A stretch of 64,000 nucleotides of DNA, from contig CAZDYQ010000005.1 in assembly GCA_964509685.1 (NCBI GenBank), positions 1-64,000 of the forward strand. Reading direction: 5' to 3'. The DNA comes from JAMLIN01 sp964509685 (GTDB taxonomy: Bacteria > Pseudomonadota > Gammaproteobacteria > Burkholderiales > Burkholderiaceae_E). The translations under genes and the position numbers were made by a program. The notes beneath the pieces were generated by a model. It saw only the letters and a program-made list of their open reading frames with translations, searched no databases and had not been told where the DNA came from. Position 1 is the first letter of the stretch. Each line of letters begins with the position of its first letter. Below, one piece after another: positions 19,601 to 27,485 of this stretch.

Positions 19601-20687
19601 CGATCCGCGCGTCGGCGAGGCGCATGCCGGCCAGCGGCAGGCGGGCGTCGTCGAGGCTGCGATACCAGCCGACCAGGGTCCGCGAGGCGAGGTCGCCCTC
19701 CTCGGCAACGGCCTGCCCGGACGTCCCCTCCTGCCCCAGGAAGGGCCGCATGTCGAGCACGGCCGCGGTGATGCGCCCCTCGATCCGCGGGCGCGCCTCG
19801 CCGGGCATGATGTCGAGCCGGCCTTCGAAGCGGCTGGCGCCCGCGGCGCCGACCAGCTCGCGCAGCTCGATGCGCCCGGGCGCGATGCGCAGCTTGCCGC
19901 CCAGGGCCGTGGGGCCGATCGCGGGCAGCTCCGCATCGAGCAGGCGAGCCGATGCCTGCGCATCGGGCGAGCCGACCCCGAACTCGAACAGTCCGGCCAG
20001 CGACTGCCCGCCGCCCTCCCCGGCGCGCTCCAGGTGACCCGCGATACGCAGGCTCGCGCCGGCGCCTTCCGCGAATACTGCGATGGGCCATGGCGCGTCC
20101 GCACCGACCAGTTCCGCCAGCGAACCACCCTGCAGATCCGCCTGGACCTCCAGGCCGGCCATCGTGCCGCTCGCGCGCAGCTCCAGCGGTGCGCCGACGG
20201 GGGCCCGGCCCTCTGCGCGATCGACGAGGATCTCGACCGCCGGCCCTTCGTGCGCGCCGGGCGACCAGCGCAGCCCCTCGATCTCGAAACGATGGACATG
20301 GGGCCAGCGCGCCCAGACGCTCTCGAACAGCCCGGCCTCGAGTTCGAGCCGGGCGATGCGGCCCACGTCCGCGGCGCCGGGGGCCGTCCGGTCCACGTCC
20401 CCGTCCTCGCCCGACGGGACGCCGATGCGCACGTCCTCGACGAGCAGTACGGGCCGGGTCGAGACGCGCAGGCGCACGGGCCCGGCCAGCGTGACGGGCC
20501 TGCCCGCCACCCGCGTCAGCTCTCGCTCGAGCCATCCGCGCCATGCGGGCTCGCGCCACTCGAAGCCGATCGCGAGCGCCAGCGCGGCCGCGATCGCGGT
20601 CGCGGCGAGGGCGAGCAGGCCGATCGCCAGGCCGGGACCGGCCCGGCGCCGTGTCGAGCCCCGCGCACGATCCCCTGCCACGCGCAC
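16671..20687 (-). CDS. Large AsmA-family inner-membrane-anchored protein
   Basis: A 1338-aa AsmA-like protein. A single N-terminal membrane segment (about residues 20-42, LAIGLLALAATAIAAALAL) is followed by an AsmA N-terminal region (WLERELTRVAGRPVTLAGPVRL), a very long repetitive beta-rich body, and an AsmA C-terminal domain at about 1110-1290 (GTIDARLEVRALTPTLSQAM, LFVALVNRLDADAGSTVNC). Proteins of this group (YhdP, TamB, YdbH) bridge the periplasm and are implicated in phospholipid transport to the outer membrane. It follows clsB directly: GTG at 20687 lies 1 nt after that stop, and a second GTG two codons later has GAGG 5 nt upstream. The C-terminal 60 residues are low-complexity and acidic. 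Confidence 0.88.
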   Translation of the reverse strand: MRVAGDRARGSTRRRAGPGLAIGLLALAATAIAAALALAIGFEWREPAWRGWLERELTRVAGRPVTLAGPVRLRVSTRPVLLVEDVRIGVPSGEDGDVDRTAPGAADVGRIARLELEAGLFESVWARWPHVHRFEIEGLRWSPGAHEGPAVEILVDRAEGRAPVGAPLELRASGTMAGLEVQADLQGGSLAELVGADAPWPIAVFAEGAGASLRIAGHLERAGEGGGQSLAGLFEFGVGSPDAQASARLLDAELPAIGPTALGGKLRIAPGRIELRELVGAAGASRFEGRLDIMPGEARPRIEGRITAAVLDMRPFLGQEGTSGQAVAEEGDLASRTLVGWYRSLDDARLPLAGMRLADARIALAVDRWIGMPADVGAAEINLSLADGRLDAPLRAHVAGVDLAGELHAVVDATQAVHADLALGTAETPLGGLARWLFGLDDLRGALGGFSMRLVSSGATLREIVDRTELRMVAARGGLSYGHAPGQRPVAFQLGSFAMTGGAGEPLRIEANGSLLGEPVELTLATDPPHRIVRSGASSLALSASSRSLRLAVDGRIAVGAVGASRDAADLSLRFDAGDIRDLSPWLGTPVAGPMRLSLAARLRGLRERWRVEPITASLGDHRLEAVVARRGTGEGDGAALEVRIDMPRIDIDELGRLFERASGDALALDLPILPSRVDLADLDLDLRIGEIARSALSVRELRFATRIREGFMSASPFSLVALGVPLAGALEVDLRTDVPAVNGWLAGSEVDAGAVLRRLGFGERIDARFDALSLHLAARGSRLGDLLDASAMTAEVQGGHLRLRDPGTGGVAGFALSTGSVVAGAGEPVRAAVAGRAGDDPVAVSVQAARLRDLVDARRRIPLVVEAALGGARISLAGDVERPIGAGLRLAIDVAGDRVDGWSAITGIDLPRWGPYALAGDVVIDATGYRVEGARVAVGGSVAGGDVRFDTSRSPPLLDVRLDAPVLALEDFDDPDWSPFAGEDEGPTSDGSEAGDAAASLADVGEQAARASDDLQRLLDAETLARLDARAAIDVGELRAGDIRLGDARLRLAVDGGRLRFDPVAASIGAGELRLVLDYAPLSSGAVDTAIELTLDRVDYGLLAHRIDPGTDMAGTIDARLEVRALTPTLSQAMRHGNGSLRFRLLPERMRADVFDLWAGNLFVALVNRLDADAGSTVNCAIGEFELADGVLQARRMLIDTTRVRVVGAGTVDFNDASLALRFDPWPKRAQFFSLATPIEVSGGFDDYAIGPRAGDVFMTGLRLLSSALWVPVMKLAGARSPADGSDVCGDLPGRPSEADAQGARDAPPAGPGDARDGAWPLAPVPALDDPLFYGGP

Positions 20688-20688
20688 C

Positions 20689-21990
20689 TCAGTAACGCTC
20701 GCCGTTCAGCGAGACGAAGATCCTCAGCAGCGCGAACGCGAACGCGTGCAGCAGGCGCTGGTACCAGCGGCGCCTGCGATAGGCGTCGAGCGCGACCGCG
20801 ACGCTGCCCGCGCGAATCGCGCGATCGAGCCGTTCGCGCAGGTCGGTGGCGAACTCGGCGTCCGCCACGAAGACGTTCGCCTCGCGCGCGAGCAGGAGCG
20901 AGAAGGGATCGATGTTGGACGAGCCCACGGTGGCATGCTCGTCGATGACCGCCACCTTCGCGTGCAGGAAGCTGCTGCGGTACTCGTAGATCTCGATGCC
21001 CGCCGCGAGCAGCTGCTCGTACAGGGCCTGCGTCGCGTAATGCTGCAGGCGGTACTCGACCCTCCCCTGCAGGAGGAGCCGGACGCGCACGCCCCGCGCG
21101 GCCGCCAGCGTCAGCGCCCGGCGGAAACGTGCTCCGGGGAGGAAGTAGGCATTGGCGATCAGCACGTCCTCGCGAGCCTGCGCGATCCGCCGGAGGTACC
21201 ACCGCTCGATCGTGCGACGATGCCGGAAGTTGTCCCTGACGGCGAACTGGGCGCGGATGCGGCCGGCCGGGGTGACCTCGCTCGTGACGGTACGCGCCTG
21301 CGACCAGGCTTCCTGGAGGAGGTCCCCGGCCCCCCTCGCGGATCCCGGCGCGCCGCCCGCCTGCCTGGCGGCGCGCCGGCCGCGATGCAGCGAGGCATTC
21401 ACCAGCTTGATCTCGTGCCACAGCCGCTGGGCCGCCACGTTCACGTGGGCGACAAGCGGACCGCGCACCTGGACCGCGAAGTCGAGCCGTGGCGCATCGA
21501 GCGGCCCGTGGTTGGGATCGATCCGGTCGTCGAGCAGGTTGATGCCGCCGACGAAGGCGAGGCGCGAGTCGATGACCGCGAGCTTGCGATGCAGACGCCG
21601 CAGGCGGCGCCGGTCGAACGCGAGGGCGTGGCGCTCGGGCCTGAACACCGCGACCGCGCCCGGGCACGCGCCGAGCAGCTCGCCGACCTCGCCGGCAAGG
21701 CTCGGCGTCCCGAAGCCGTCCACCACCACGTGCACCCGTACGCCGCGACGGTACGCCTCGGCAAGCGCGCGGGCGATGCGCCGGCCCGAGGGATCGTCGT
21801 GGAAGATGTAGGTCTCGACGAAGACCGAGTTGCGCGCCGATTCGATCGCCCGCTCGAGCGCGGCAAAGTACTCGTCGCCCGATTCGAGCAGGATGACCTC
21901 GTGGCCGTCCTGCAGGCGCGTCTTCAGGCTTCCATAGAGTGGCAGCGTGACATGGACCGGCGCGACATCCGGCCCGTCCGGACCGCGCAT
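20689..21990 (-). CDS. clsB: Cardiolipin synthase B, phospholipase D family
   Basis: A 433-aa enzyme with two HKD motifs: HRKLAVID (His134, Lys136, Asp141) and HAKVAVID (His343, Lys345, Asp350), the second followed by VGSSNIDPFS. It lacks the N-terminal transmembrane pair of ClsA and matches ClsB in length. ClsB joins phosphatidylglycerol with another phospholipid to form cardiolipin at the inner membrane. The gene lies 3 nt after the EEP-family gene, as in the E. coli ybhP-clsB pair, and directly before the AsmA gene. The C-terminus (LLHAFAFALLRIFVSL) is amphipathic and could bind the membrane. Confidence 0.9.
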   Translation of the reverse strand: MRGPDGPDVAPVHVTLPLYGSLKTRLQDGHEVILLESGDEYFAALERAIESARNSVFVETYIFHDDPSGRRIARALAEAYRRGVRVHVVVDGFGTPSLAGEVGELLGACPGAVAVFRPERHALAFDRRRLRRLHRKLAVIDSRLAFVGGINLLDDRIDPNHGPLDAPRLDFAVQVRGPLVAHVNVAAQRLWHEIKLVNASLHRGRRAARQAGGAPGSARGAGDLLQEAWSQARTVTSEVTPAGRIRAQFAVRDNFRHRRTIERWYLRRIAQAREDVLIANAYFLPGARFRRALTLAAARGVRVRLLLQGRVEYRLQHYATQALYEQLLAAGIEIYEYRSSFLHAKVAVIDEHATVGSSNIDPFSLLLAREANVFVADAEFATDLRERLDRAIRAGSVAVALDAYRRRRWYQRLLHAFAFALLRIFVSLNGERY

Positions 21991-21993
21991 CCG

Positions 21994-22989
21994 CTAGCTC
22001 CGCAACGCGAGGTCGGCCACCAGGGGACTGTGATCCGAGAGGCGGGCCCATTCGGGGCCGGCCAGGACCCGGGCGGCGCACACCTCGAAGCCGCGCTGGT
22101 AGATGCGGTCCATGCGAAGCCACGGCACCAGTGCCGGGTACGTCCGGGCGGCCCGGACCCGGCGAGGCTGGCGCATCGCCTGCGGCTCCATCTCGAGTCC
22201 CAGCCCGGCGGTGAGCCGGTCGCGCACGTAGTAGATGACCTGTTCCGCCCGTCGCGGACGGCAGGCATCGAACACTTCCTGCATGCCCAGCGACTCGCAC
22301 AGGCGGTTCGACAGCTTGTCCCGCCAGTCATTGAAGTCGCCGCCGATCAGGATGGGGGCGTCCGGTGCCACGAGGCGCTGGACCCAGTCGATGAGGGCAT
22401 CGACCTGGCGTTCGCGGCTGCGCGCGAACAGCCCGAGGTGCACGACGAAGCAGTGCGTCTTCAGGCCGGCGATGTCGACGATGCAGTGGAGGATGCCTCG
22501 CTTCTCCAGCGCATGGTCGGAGACGTCGCGGTTCTCGCGATGGATGATGGGAAAGCGCGAAAGCAGCGCGTTGCCGTGGTGGCCGTGCAGGTAGCTCGCG
22601 TTGTTGCCGTAGGCCGTCTCGAAGACGTTCTTGAGCGAGGGCGAGCGCGCCAGGAAGACGTCCTGGGGCTCGCTCGGCCAGTACGATTCGAAGCGCACCG
22701 CGTGTCGCGCGTTCTCTCCCTGGACTTCCTGCAGGAAGATCAGGTCTGCCTCGAGCTCGTGCAGGCGCGCCCGCAGGTCGTGGATCACGGGGATCCGGCG
22801 CAGGCCGAAGATGTCGCGCAGGACGCCCTTGTGGATGTTGTAGGTGGCGACCCGCAAGCGCTTGACGTTGCGCGCCGGGCCGCCGCCGGCCGCTCCCGAT
22901 TCCTGGTCCGGCGAGGGGCCGCCCGCGCCGCCGGCATCGAGCGCCAGCTCGGCGCCGCGCCCCTCGTGGCGGGTGTCCGAGTCAGTCAT
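21994..22989 (-). CDS. Endonuclease/exonuclease/phosphatase family protein (YbhP-like)
   Basis: A 331-aa EEP-fold protein. Metal and catalytic motifs are visible: VATYNIHKGV (about residues 46-55), IFLQEVQGE, NASYLHGHHGNALLSRFP, VVHLGLF, IGGDFNDW and SDHSPLVADL near the end. EEP enzymes cleave phosphodiester bonds in nucleic acids, sphingomyelin or inositol lipids. The pairing with clsB matches E. coli ybhP-clsB and favours a phospholipid or lipid-linked phosphate substrate over DNA. The ATG at 22989 overlaps the nudB stop by 8 nt. An N-terminal tail of about 40 Gly/Ala-rich residues is disordered and has no signal peptide. Confidence 0.85.
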   Translation of the reverse strand: MTDSDTRHEGRGAELALDAGGAGGPSPDQESGAAGGGPARNVKRLRVATYNIHKGVLRDIFGLRRIPVIHDLRARLHELEADLIFLQEVQGENARHAVRFESYWPSEPQDVFLARSPSLKNVFETAYGNNASYLHGHHGNALLSRFPIIHRENRDVSDHALEKRGILHCIVDIAGLKTHCFVVHLGLFARSRERQVDALIDWVQRLVAPDAPILIGGDFNDWRDKLSNRLCESLGMQEVFDACRPRRAEQVIYYVRDRLTAGLGLEMEPQAMRQPRRVRAARTYPALVPWLRMDRIYQRGFEVCAARVLAGPEWARLSDHSPLVADLALRS

Positions 22990-23446
22990 GTCGGCCTCGC
23001 GCGGCCAGCCGCGCGGGGACTTCCCGGATGGCCGCGACATTGGTCCAGGAGAAGCATCGCTCGGCCGCCGCCCGCCAGTCGAGCCAGCAGGACCGCGTGT
23101 GCTCGGCGGGATCGAGCACGACACTGCGCTCCCGGTCGAGTTCGAATCCGAATACATGCTCGGTATTGTGCGTCACGCCGGGCGCGTACCGGGACCGCCA
23201 GTGCGGATAGATCGGGTAACGATTCGTGATGCACCAGTCGTCCAGCCGGCCGTCGCCGGGCCCGAGCCCGGTTTCCTCGCGCAGCTCGCGCAGGCAGGTC
23301 GCCCGCAGGTCGGCATCGCCCGGTTCCCGGCTCCCGGTCACGGACTGCCAGAAGCCCGGATGGTCCGCGCGCTCGAGCAGCAGCACCCGTGCCTGCGCGG
23401 TGTAAATGACCACCAGCACCGACTCCGGGATCTTCACCGGCGCCAC
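22982..23446 (-). CDS. nudB: Dihydroneopterin triphosphate diphosphatase
   Basis: A 154-aa Nudix hydrolase matching NudB: IPESVLVVIYTAQARVLLLE, WQSVTGSREPGDADLRATC, the Nudix box ending RELREETGL, and the family tail NTEHVFGFEL with HTRSCWLDWRAAAERCFSW. The first Glu of the Nudix box (GX5E) is replaced by Asp, a conservative change. NudB removes pyrophosphate from dihydroneopterin triphosphate in folate synthesis. It follows aspS, a common arrangement in betaproteobacteria, starting at a GTG 11 nt past the aspS stop; a second GTG three codons later is equally possible. The stop overlaps the next start by 8 nt. Confidence 0.88.
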   Translation of the reverse strand: MAPVKIPESVLVVIYTAQARVLLLERADHPGFWQSVTGSREPGDADLRATCLRELREETGLGPGDGRLDDWCITNRYPIYPHWRSRYAPGVTHNTEHVFGFELDRERSVVLDPAEHTRSCWLDWRAAAERCFSWTNVAAIREVPARLAARGRHD

Positions 23447-23457
23447 CGGGGGCAGGC

Positions 23458-25251
23458 TCAGCCCTTCGGCGCCGGCGTCCGCAGGCGGATGTGCAGCTCG
23501 CGAAGCTGCTTCTCGTCCACCGGCGACGGCGCCTGGGTCAGCAGGCACTGCGCGCGCTGGGTCTTGGGGAAGGCGATCACGTCGCGGATCGACTCCGCGC
23601 CGGCCATCATGGTGACGATCCGGTCCAGACCGAACGCGATGCCGCCATGCGGCGGCGCGCCGTACTGCAGCGCGTCGAGCAGGAAACCGAACTTGCTCGC
23701 CGCCTCCTCCGCATCGATCTTCAGCGCCCGGAACACCTTGCTCTGGACCTCGGCGCGATGGATCCGGATCGATCCGCCGCCGATCTCCCAGCCGTTGAGC
23801 ACCATGTCGTAGGCCTGGGCGAGGCAGGCGCCCGGGTTGCTGGCGAGCAGGTCCTCGTGCCCCGGCTTGGGCGCGGTGAACGGATGGTGGTTGGCCGCCC
23901 AGCGCCCGGCCTCCTCGTCGCGCTCGAACATCGGGAAGTCCACCACCCACAGGGGCTTCCAGCCTTCCTCGAACAGCCCGTGCCGACGGCCGAACTCGGA
24001 ATGGCCGATCCGGTTCAGGAGGGCGCCCATCGAGTCGTTGACCACCCGGGCGGAGTCGGCGCCGAAGAAGATCAGGTCGCCATTGCGCGCGCCGGTGCGG
24101 GAGAGCACCGCGTCGATCGCCGCGTCGTGCAGGTTCTTGACGATCGGCGACTGCAGTCCCTCGCGGCCCTTGCCGGCATCGTTGACCTTGATCCAGGCGA
24201 GCCCCTTCGCGCCGTAGATGCCGACGAACTGCGTGTAGGCATCGATCTCGCTGCGCGTGAGCTCCGCGCCGCCGGGCACGCGCAGGCCGACCACGCGCCC
24301 GCCGGGATCGTTGGCGGGCCCGGAGAAGACCTTGAAGGCGACATCGCGCATCACTTCGGTGAGCTCGGTCAGCTGGAGCTTCACCCGCAGGTCCGGCTTG
24401 TCCGATCCGTACAGGCGGATCGCCTCGGCATAGGGCATGGTGGGGAACACGCCCGGCAGCTCGACGCCGATGGTTTCGCGGAACACCGTGCGGATCATGT
24501 CCTCGAAGATCGCCCGCACCTCGAGCTCGTTCAGGAAGGACGTCTCGCAGTCGATCTGGGTGAACTCGGGCTGGCGGTCGGCGCGCAGGTCCTCGTCGCG
24601 AAAGCACTTGACGATCTGGTAGTAGCGGTCGAAGCCGGCCACCATGAGCATCTGCTTGAAGAGCTGCGGCGACTGCGGCAGCGCGAAGAACTCGCCCGCG
24701 TGGACCCGCGAGGGCACGAGGTAGTCGCGCGCTCCCTCCGGTGTCGAGCGGGTGAGCATCGGCGTCTCGATGTCGATGAAGCCGAGCTCGTCGAGGTAGC
24801 GCCGCACGGCCATCGTCACGCGATAGCGCAGCTTGAGGTTCTGCTGCATCTGCGGACGGCGCAGGTCGAGCACCCGGTGGGTGAGCCGGGTCGTCTCGGA
24901 GAGGTTGTCGTCGTCGAGCTGGAACGGCGGCGTGACCGACGGATTAAGCACCTCGAGCCGATGGCAGAGGATCTCGACCTCGCCGCTCGGCAGGTTGGGA
25001 TTCTCGGTGCCCGCGGGCCGGCGCCGGACCAGGCCGTCGACGCGGATGCAGAACTCGTTGCGCAGGCTCTCGGCGATCCGGAACATCTCGGGACGGTCCG
25101 GATCGCAGACCACCTGGGCCAGGCCCTCGCGGTCGCGCAGGTCGATGAAGATGACGCCGCCATGGTCGCGGCGGCGATGGACCCATCCGCAGAGGGTCAC
25201 TGTCTGGTCCAGGTGCTCGGCCGACACCTTGCCGGCGTAGGTGGTCCGCAT
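23458..25251 (-). CDS. aspS: Aspartyl-tRNA synthetase
   Basis: A 597-aa bacterial-type AspRS. The order is an N-terminal anticodon-binding OB fold (VTLCGWVHRRRDHGGVIFID), class II motif 2 (CFRDEDLRADRQPEFTQID), a central GAD insertion (about 300-410), HHPFTAPKPGHED, and motif 3 (GGIAFGLDRIVTMM). It charges tRNA-Asp in the cytoplasm. Whether it is discriminating or also charges tRNA-Asn cannot be decided here because no GatCAB or AsnRS gene is in view. Length and motifs are complete. It is the core gene of the operon running from fmdB to the AsmA gene. Confidence 0.97.
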   Translation of the reverse strand: MRTTYAGKVSAEHLDQTVTLCGWVHRRRDHGGVIFIDLRDREGLAQVVCDPDRPEMFRIAESLRNEFCIRVDGLVRRRPAGTENPNLPSGEVEILCHRLEVLNPSVTPPFQLDDDNLSETTRLTHRVLDLRRPQMQQNLKLRYRVTMAVRRYLDELGFIDIETPMLTRSTPEGARDYLVPSRVHAGEFFALPQSPQLFKQMLMVAGFDRYYQIVKCFRDEDLRADRQPEFTQIDCETSFLNELEVRAIFEDMIRTVFRETIGVELPGVFPTMPYAEAIRLYGSDKPDLRVKLQLTELTEVMRDVAFKVFSGPANDPGGRVVGLRVPGGAELTRSEIDAYTQFVGIYGAKGLAWIKVNDAGKGREGLQSPIVKNLHDAAIDAVLSRTGARNGDLIFFGADSARVVNDSMGALLNRIGHSEFGRRHGLFEEGWKPLWVVDFPMFERDEEAGRWAANHHPFTAPKPGHEDLLASNPGACLAQAYDMVLNGWEIGGGSIRIHRAEVQSKVFRALKIDAEEAASKFGFLLDALQYGAPPHGGIAFGLDRIVTMMAGAESIRDVIAFPKTQRAQCLLTQAPSPVDEKQLRELHIRLRTPAPKG

Positions 25252-25307
25252 CGATTCGGTACTCCGTCTGTTTCACGCCGCCGCGCAGTCGTGCGCGACC
25301 GATTGTT

Positions 25308-25970
25308 TCAGGTCCCGCCGGACTCCGCCTGCGGTGCCGGTACGACGATCGGGTCGGCGCCGGCGGTTTCACGCGCCGGCGGAGCGATGACCCCCCTCGA
25401 CACGACATACTTCAGTGCCTCGTCGACCCCCATCGAGAGCTCGATGACCTGGTCGCGAGGCATCATCAGGAAGAAGCCCGACGTCGGGTTGGGCGTCGTG
25501 GGGACGTACACCGACACCATGTCGGCCCGCACCCGCTCCCCGATCTCGCCGGCCGGCGTGCCGGTCTGGAAGGCGATCGTCCAGACGCCCTGCCGCGGGT
25601 ACTGCACCAACAGCACCTTGCGGAAGGCCTGGCCGCTGCCCGAGAGCAGCGTGTCGCTGACCTGCTTGACGCTCGAGTAGATCGAGCTCACGACCGGGAT
25701 CCGGCGCAGCAGGCCCTCCCACGCCCGCACCAGCCGCGCGCCGACGAAATTGCGGGCCAGCACGCCCGTGACCAGGATGACGAGCAGGGTGAGGATCACC
25801 CCGAGCCCCGGGACCTGCCGGCCGAGCAGCGTCCGCGGATGCCACTCCACGGGCAGCAGCGACAGGCTCTGGTCCATCGTCCCGATGATGAGGTCGAGGA
25901 CCCAGATGGTAATCGCCAGCGGCACCCAGATCAGGAGGCCGGCGACGAAGTACGCGCGCAGGGTCTGCAT
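25308..25970 (-). CDS. DUF502 membrane protein
   Basis: A 220-aa DUF502 protein with two membrane segments (about residues 6-28 and 54-76) and a cytoplasmic C-terminal domain containing IPVVSSIYSSVKQVSDTLL, TIAFQTG and PTTPNPTSGFFLMMP, which are family signatures. Function is unknown. DUF502 genes are very often found just upstream of aspS in betaproteobacteria, as here (56 nt), with fmdB before it. The Pro/Ala-rich C-terminal tail is not conserved in the family. Confidence 0.9.
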   Translation of the reverse strand: MQTLRAYFVAGLLIWVPLAITIWVLDLIIGTMDQSLSLLPVEWHPRTLLGRQVPGLGVILTLLVILVTGVLARNFVGARLVRAWEGLLRRIPVVSSIYSSVKQVSDTLLSGSGQAFRKVLLVQYPRQGVWTIAFQTGTPAGEIGERVRADMVSVYVPTTPNPTSGFFLMMPRDQVIELSMGVDEALKYVVSRGVIAPPARETAGADPIVVPAPQAESGGT

Positions 25971-26012
25971 CCTGGCCTCTCGATCCGGGCGGGCGAAGGC
26001 GCGGCGCCGCCC

Positions 26013-26309
26013 TCAGGAAGCCTTCGAGGCGTCGGCCCCGGAGGACTCCGTCGTGGCCGTGGCCTCGCCGGGGGAACCCGCGCCGCCCGAATCCCCGTCG
26101 CGGCTCGCCGCGCCCTTGCCGGAGTTGCCCCCGCGGAAGTCCGTGACGTACCAGCCGGTTCCCTTCAGCTGGAAGGTCGGAGCCGTGACCATGCGATTGA
26201 ACGCAGGCTTCTGGCACTGCGGGCAGTCGGTCAGGGGTGCGTCGGAGAACTTCTGCAGGACGTCCTTCTCGAACCCACAGTCCTCACAACGATACGCATA
26301 GATCGGCAT
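26013..26309 (-). CDS. FmdB-family zinc-ribbon protein
   Basis: A 98-aa protein beginning MPIYAYRCEDCGFEKDVLQK. Two CxxC knuckles (Cys8/Cys11 and Cys29/Cys32) form the zinc ribbon of the FmdB regulatory family, followed by FQLKGTGWYVTDF and a Ser/Gly-rich low-complexity tail. Cellular role is not established. Members are small putative regulators. It starts the operon fmdB-DUF502-aspS-nudB-EEP-clsB-AsmA on the minus strand and is divergent from the DUF1415 gene, so its promoter must lie in the 79 nt between them. Confidence 0.9.
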   Translation of the reverse strand: MPIYAYRCEDCGFEKDVLQKFSDAPLTDCPQCQKPAFNRMVTAPTFQLKGTGWYVTDFRGGNSGKGAASRDGDSGGAGSPGEATATTESSGADASKAS

Positions 26310-26363
26310 CTCGAACTCCAGGAAGAACGCGAAACCGGCGCGCAGAGCCGGGGAAAACCTTAA

Positions 26364-26390
26364 ATTGTAGTCGAAACAAGGAATTACAAT
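26364..26390. promoter_or_regulatory. AT-rich dyad in divergent promoter region
   Basis: ATTGTA (26364-26369) and TACAAT (26385-26390) are complementary with 15 nt between. This is an AT-rich island in otherwise GC-rich DNA between fmdB (minus) and the DUF1415 gene (plus). It may hold both promoters or a regulator site. The right arm overlaps the DUF1415 start codon. No clear -35/-10 pair could be fixed. Confidence 0.35.
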
Positions 26391-27012
26391 GGGGCCCAGG
26401 CCGACAGGCGCCATGTTTCCCGGGATGGGCAAGCCGATGGGCGAACCGCAGGACATCGACCGACAGCGCATCATCGCGCAGACGCGCGCCTGGGTCGATC
26501 GCGCGGTCATCGGTCTCGACCTCTGCCCGTTCGCCCGGGCGGCGCAGGCCGCGGGGCGGGTGCGGTACGAGGTGAGCGAGGCGCGCACGCCGGCCCGCCT
26601 GCTGGAGGACCTCGGCGTGGCGCTCGCGGAGCTTGCAGCCGCGGATCCCCGCGAGGTCGAGACGACGCTGCTCGTTGCGCCATGGACGCTCGCCGACTTC
26701 CTCGAGTTCAACGACTTCCTCGACCCGGCCGAGGCGCTGCTCGACCGCCTGGGCCTGGTGGGCGAGATCCAGATCGCGAGCTTCCATCCGGACTACCGCT
26801 TCGTCGATACCGAGCCCGACGACATCGGCAATGCCACCAACCGCTCGCCCTTTCCCACCCTGCACCTGTTGCGCGAAGCGAGCATCGAGCGGGTCGTCGA
26901 GGCGGGCGCGGATGCCGACGCGATCGTCGCGCGCAACCTGCGCACCCTGGAGAAGCTCGGCCCCGACGGCTGGGCGCGCCTGATGGCCGCCTGCCGGGCG
27001 GACGCCGGCTGA
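26389..27012 (+). CDS. DUF1415 protein
   Basis: A 207-aa cytoplasmic protein matching DUF1415: WVDRAVIGLDLCPFARAAQ (residues 35-53), QIASFHPDYRFVDTEPDD and NATNRSPFPTLHLLREASI. No enzymatic role is known for the family. The ATG at 26389 is chosen because AAGGA lies exactly 6 nt upstream. Later ATGs at 26413 and 26425 have weaker ribosome sites, although the family core starts near the latter. It is divergent from fmdB and converges with the DUF486 gene across a short hairpin. Confidence 0.88.
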   Translation: MGPRPTGAMFPGMGKPMGEPQDIDRQRIIAQTRAWVDRAVIGLDLCPFARAAQAAGRVRYEVSEARTPARLLEDLGVALAELAAADPREVETTLLVAPWTLADFLEFNDFLDPAEALLDRLGLVGEIQIASFHPDYRFVDTEPDDIGNATNRSPFPTLHLLREASIERVVEAGADADAIVARNLRTLEKLGPDGWARLMAACRADAG

Positions 27013-27030
27013 GCCCGGCCCTCTCCGGGC
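27013..27030. terminator. Short hairpin between convergent genes
   Basis: GCCCGG and CCGGGC (6-bp stem, loop CCCTCT) fill the 19-nt gap between the DUF1415 stop and the DUF486 stop. It could serve both directions. No T tract is present. Confidence 0.4.
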
Positions 27031-27031
27031 G

Positions 27032-27394
27032 TCAGGCGAGCGCCCCGCCGAGCCTGCCGCGAAACATGAAGAACACCGCGCCTACCAGGCACAGGCCCGC
27101 CCAGAGATAGTCGAGCTTCAGCGGTTCGCGCATGTAGTAGACGGAGAACGGGACGAAGACCGTCAGGGTGATGACCTCCTGGAGGATCTTCAGTTCGCCC
27201 ACCGACATGACCGTGTAGCCGATGCGGTTGGCGGGCACCTGGAAGAGGTACTCGACCAGCGCGATGCCCCAGCTCGCCAGGGCGGCGACGATCCAGGGCT
27301 TGTGGTTCAGTTCGCGCAGGTGGGCGTACCAGGCGAACGTCATGAACACGTTGCTCGCACAGAGCAACGCGATGCTGAGGAGGTAGGGACGCAC
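27032..27394 (-). CDS. DUF486 / DMT-like small membrane protein
   Basis: A 120-aa protein with four predicted membrane helices and DUF486 signatures: SNVFMTFAWYAHLRELN (residues 14-30), VEYLFQVPANRIGY, LKILQEVITLTVFVPFS and FFMFRGRLG. It belongs to the small end of the drug/metabolite transporter superfamily and may work as a dimer. The substrate is unknown. It is the last of a minus-strand series (ClpP-like, dioxygenase, carbonic anhydrase, DUF488, DUF486), 91 nt after the DUF488 gene, so co-transcription is possible but not certain. Confidence 0.9.
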   Translation of the reverse strand: MRPYLLSIALLCASNVFMTFAWYAHLRELNHKPWIVAALASWGIALVEYLFQVPANRIGYTVMSVGELKILQEVITLTVFVPFSVYYMREPLKLDYLWAGLCLVGAVFFMFRGRLGGALA

Positions 27395-27485
27395 GGTTCG
27401 ACTCCGACACGATGGCCGACGCCAGGGGATCGCGCATGCGCGCGGAACGGGAGTATGCCCGGAGCCCGGTTTTTCCGCTTGCCGG

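Noticed and set aside
17277..20948. Long open frame of 1223 codons antisense to the AsmA gene
   Set aside because: High GC leaves antisense frames open; the protein is low-complexity Arg/Ala-rich with no domain.
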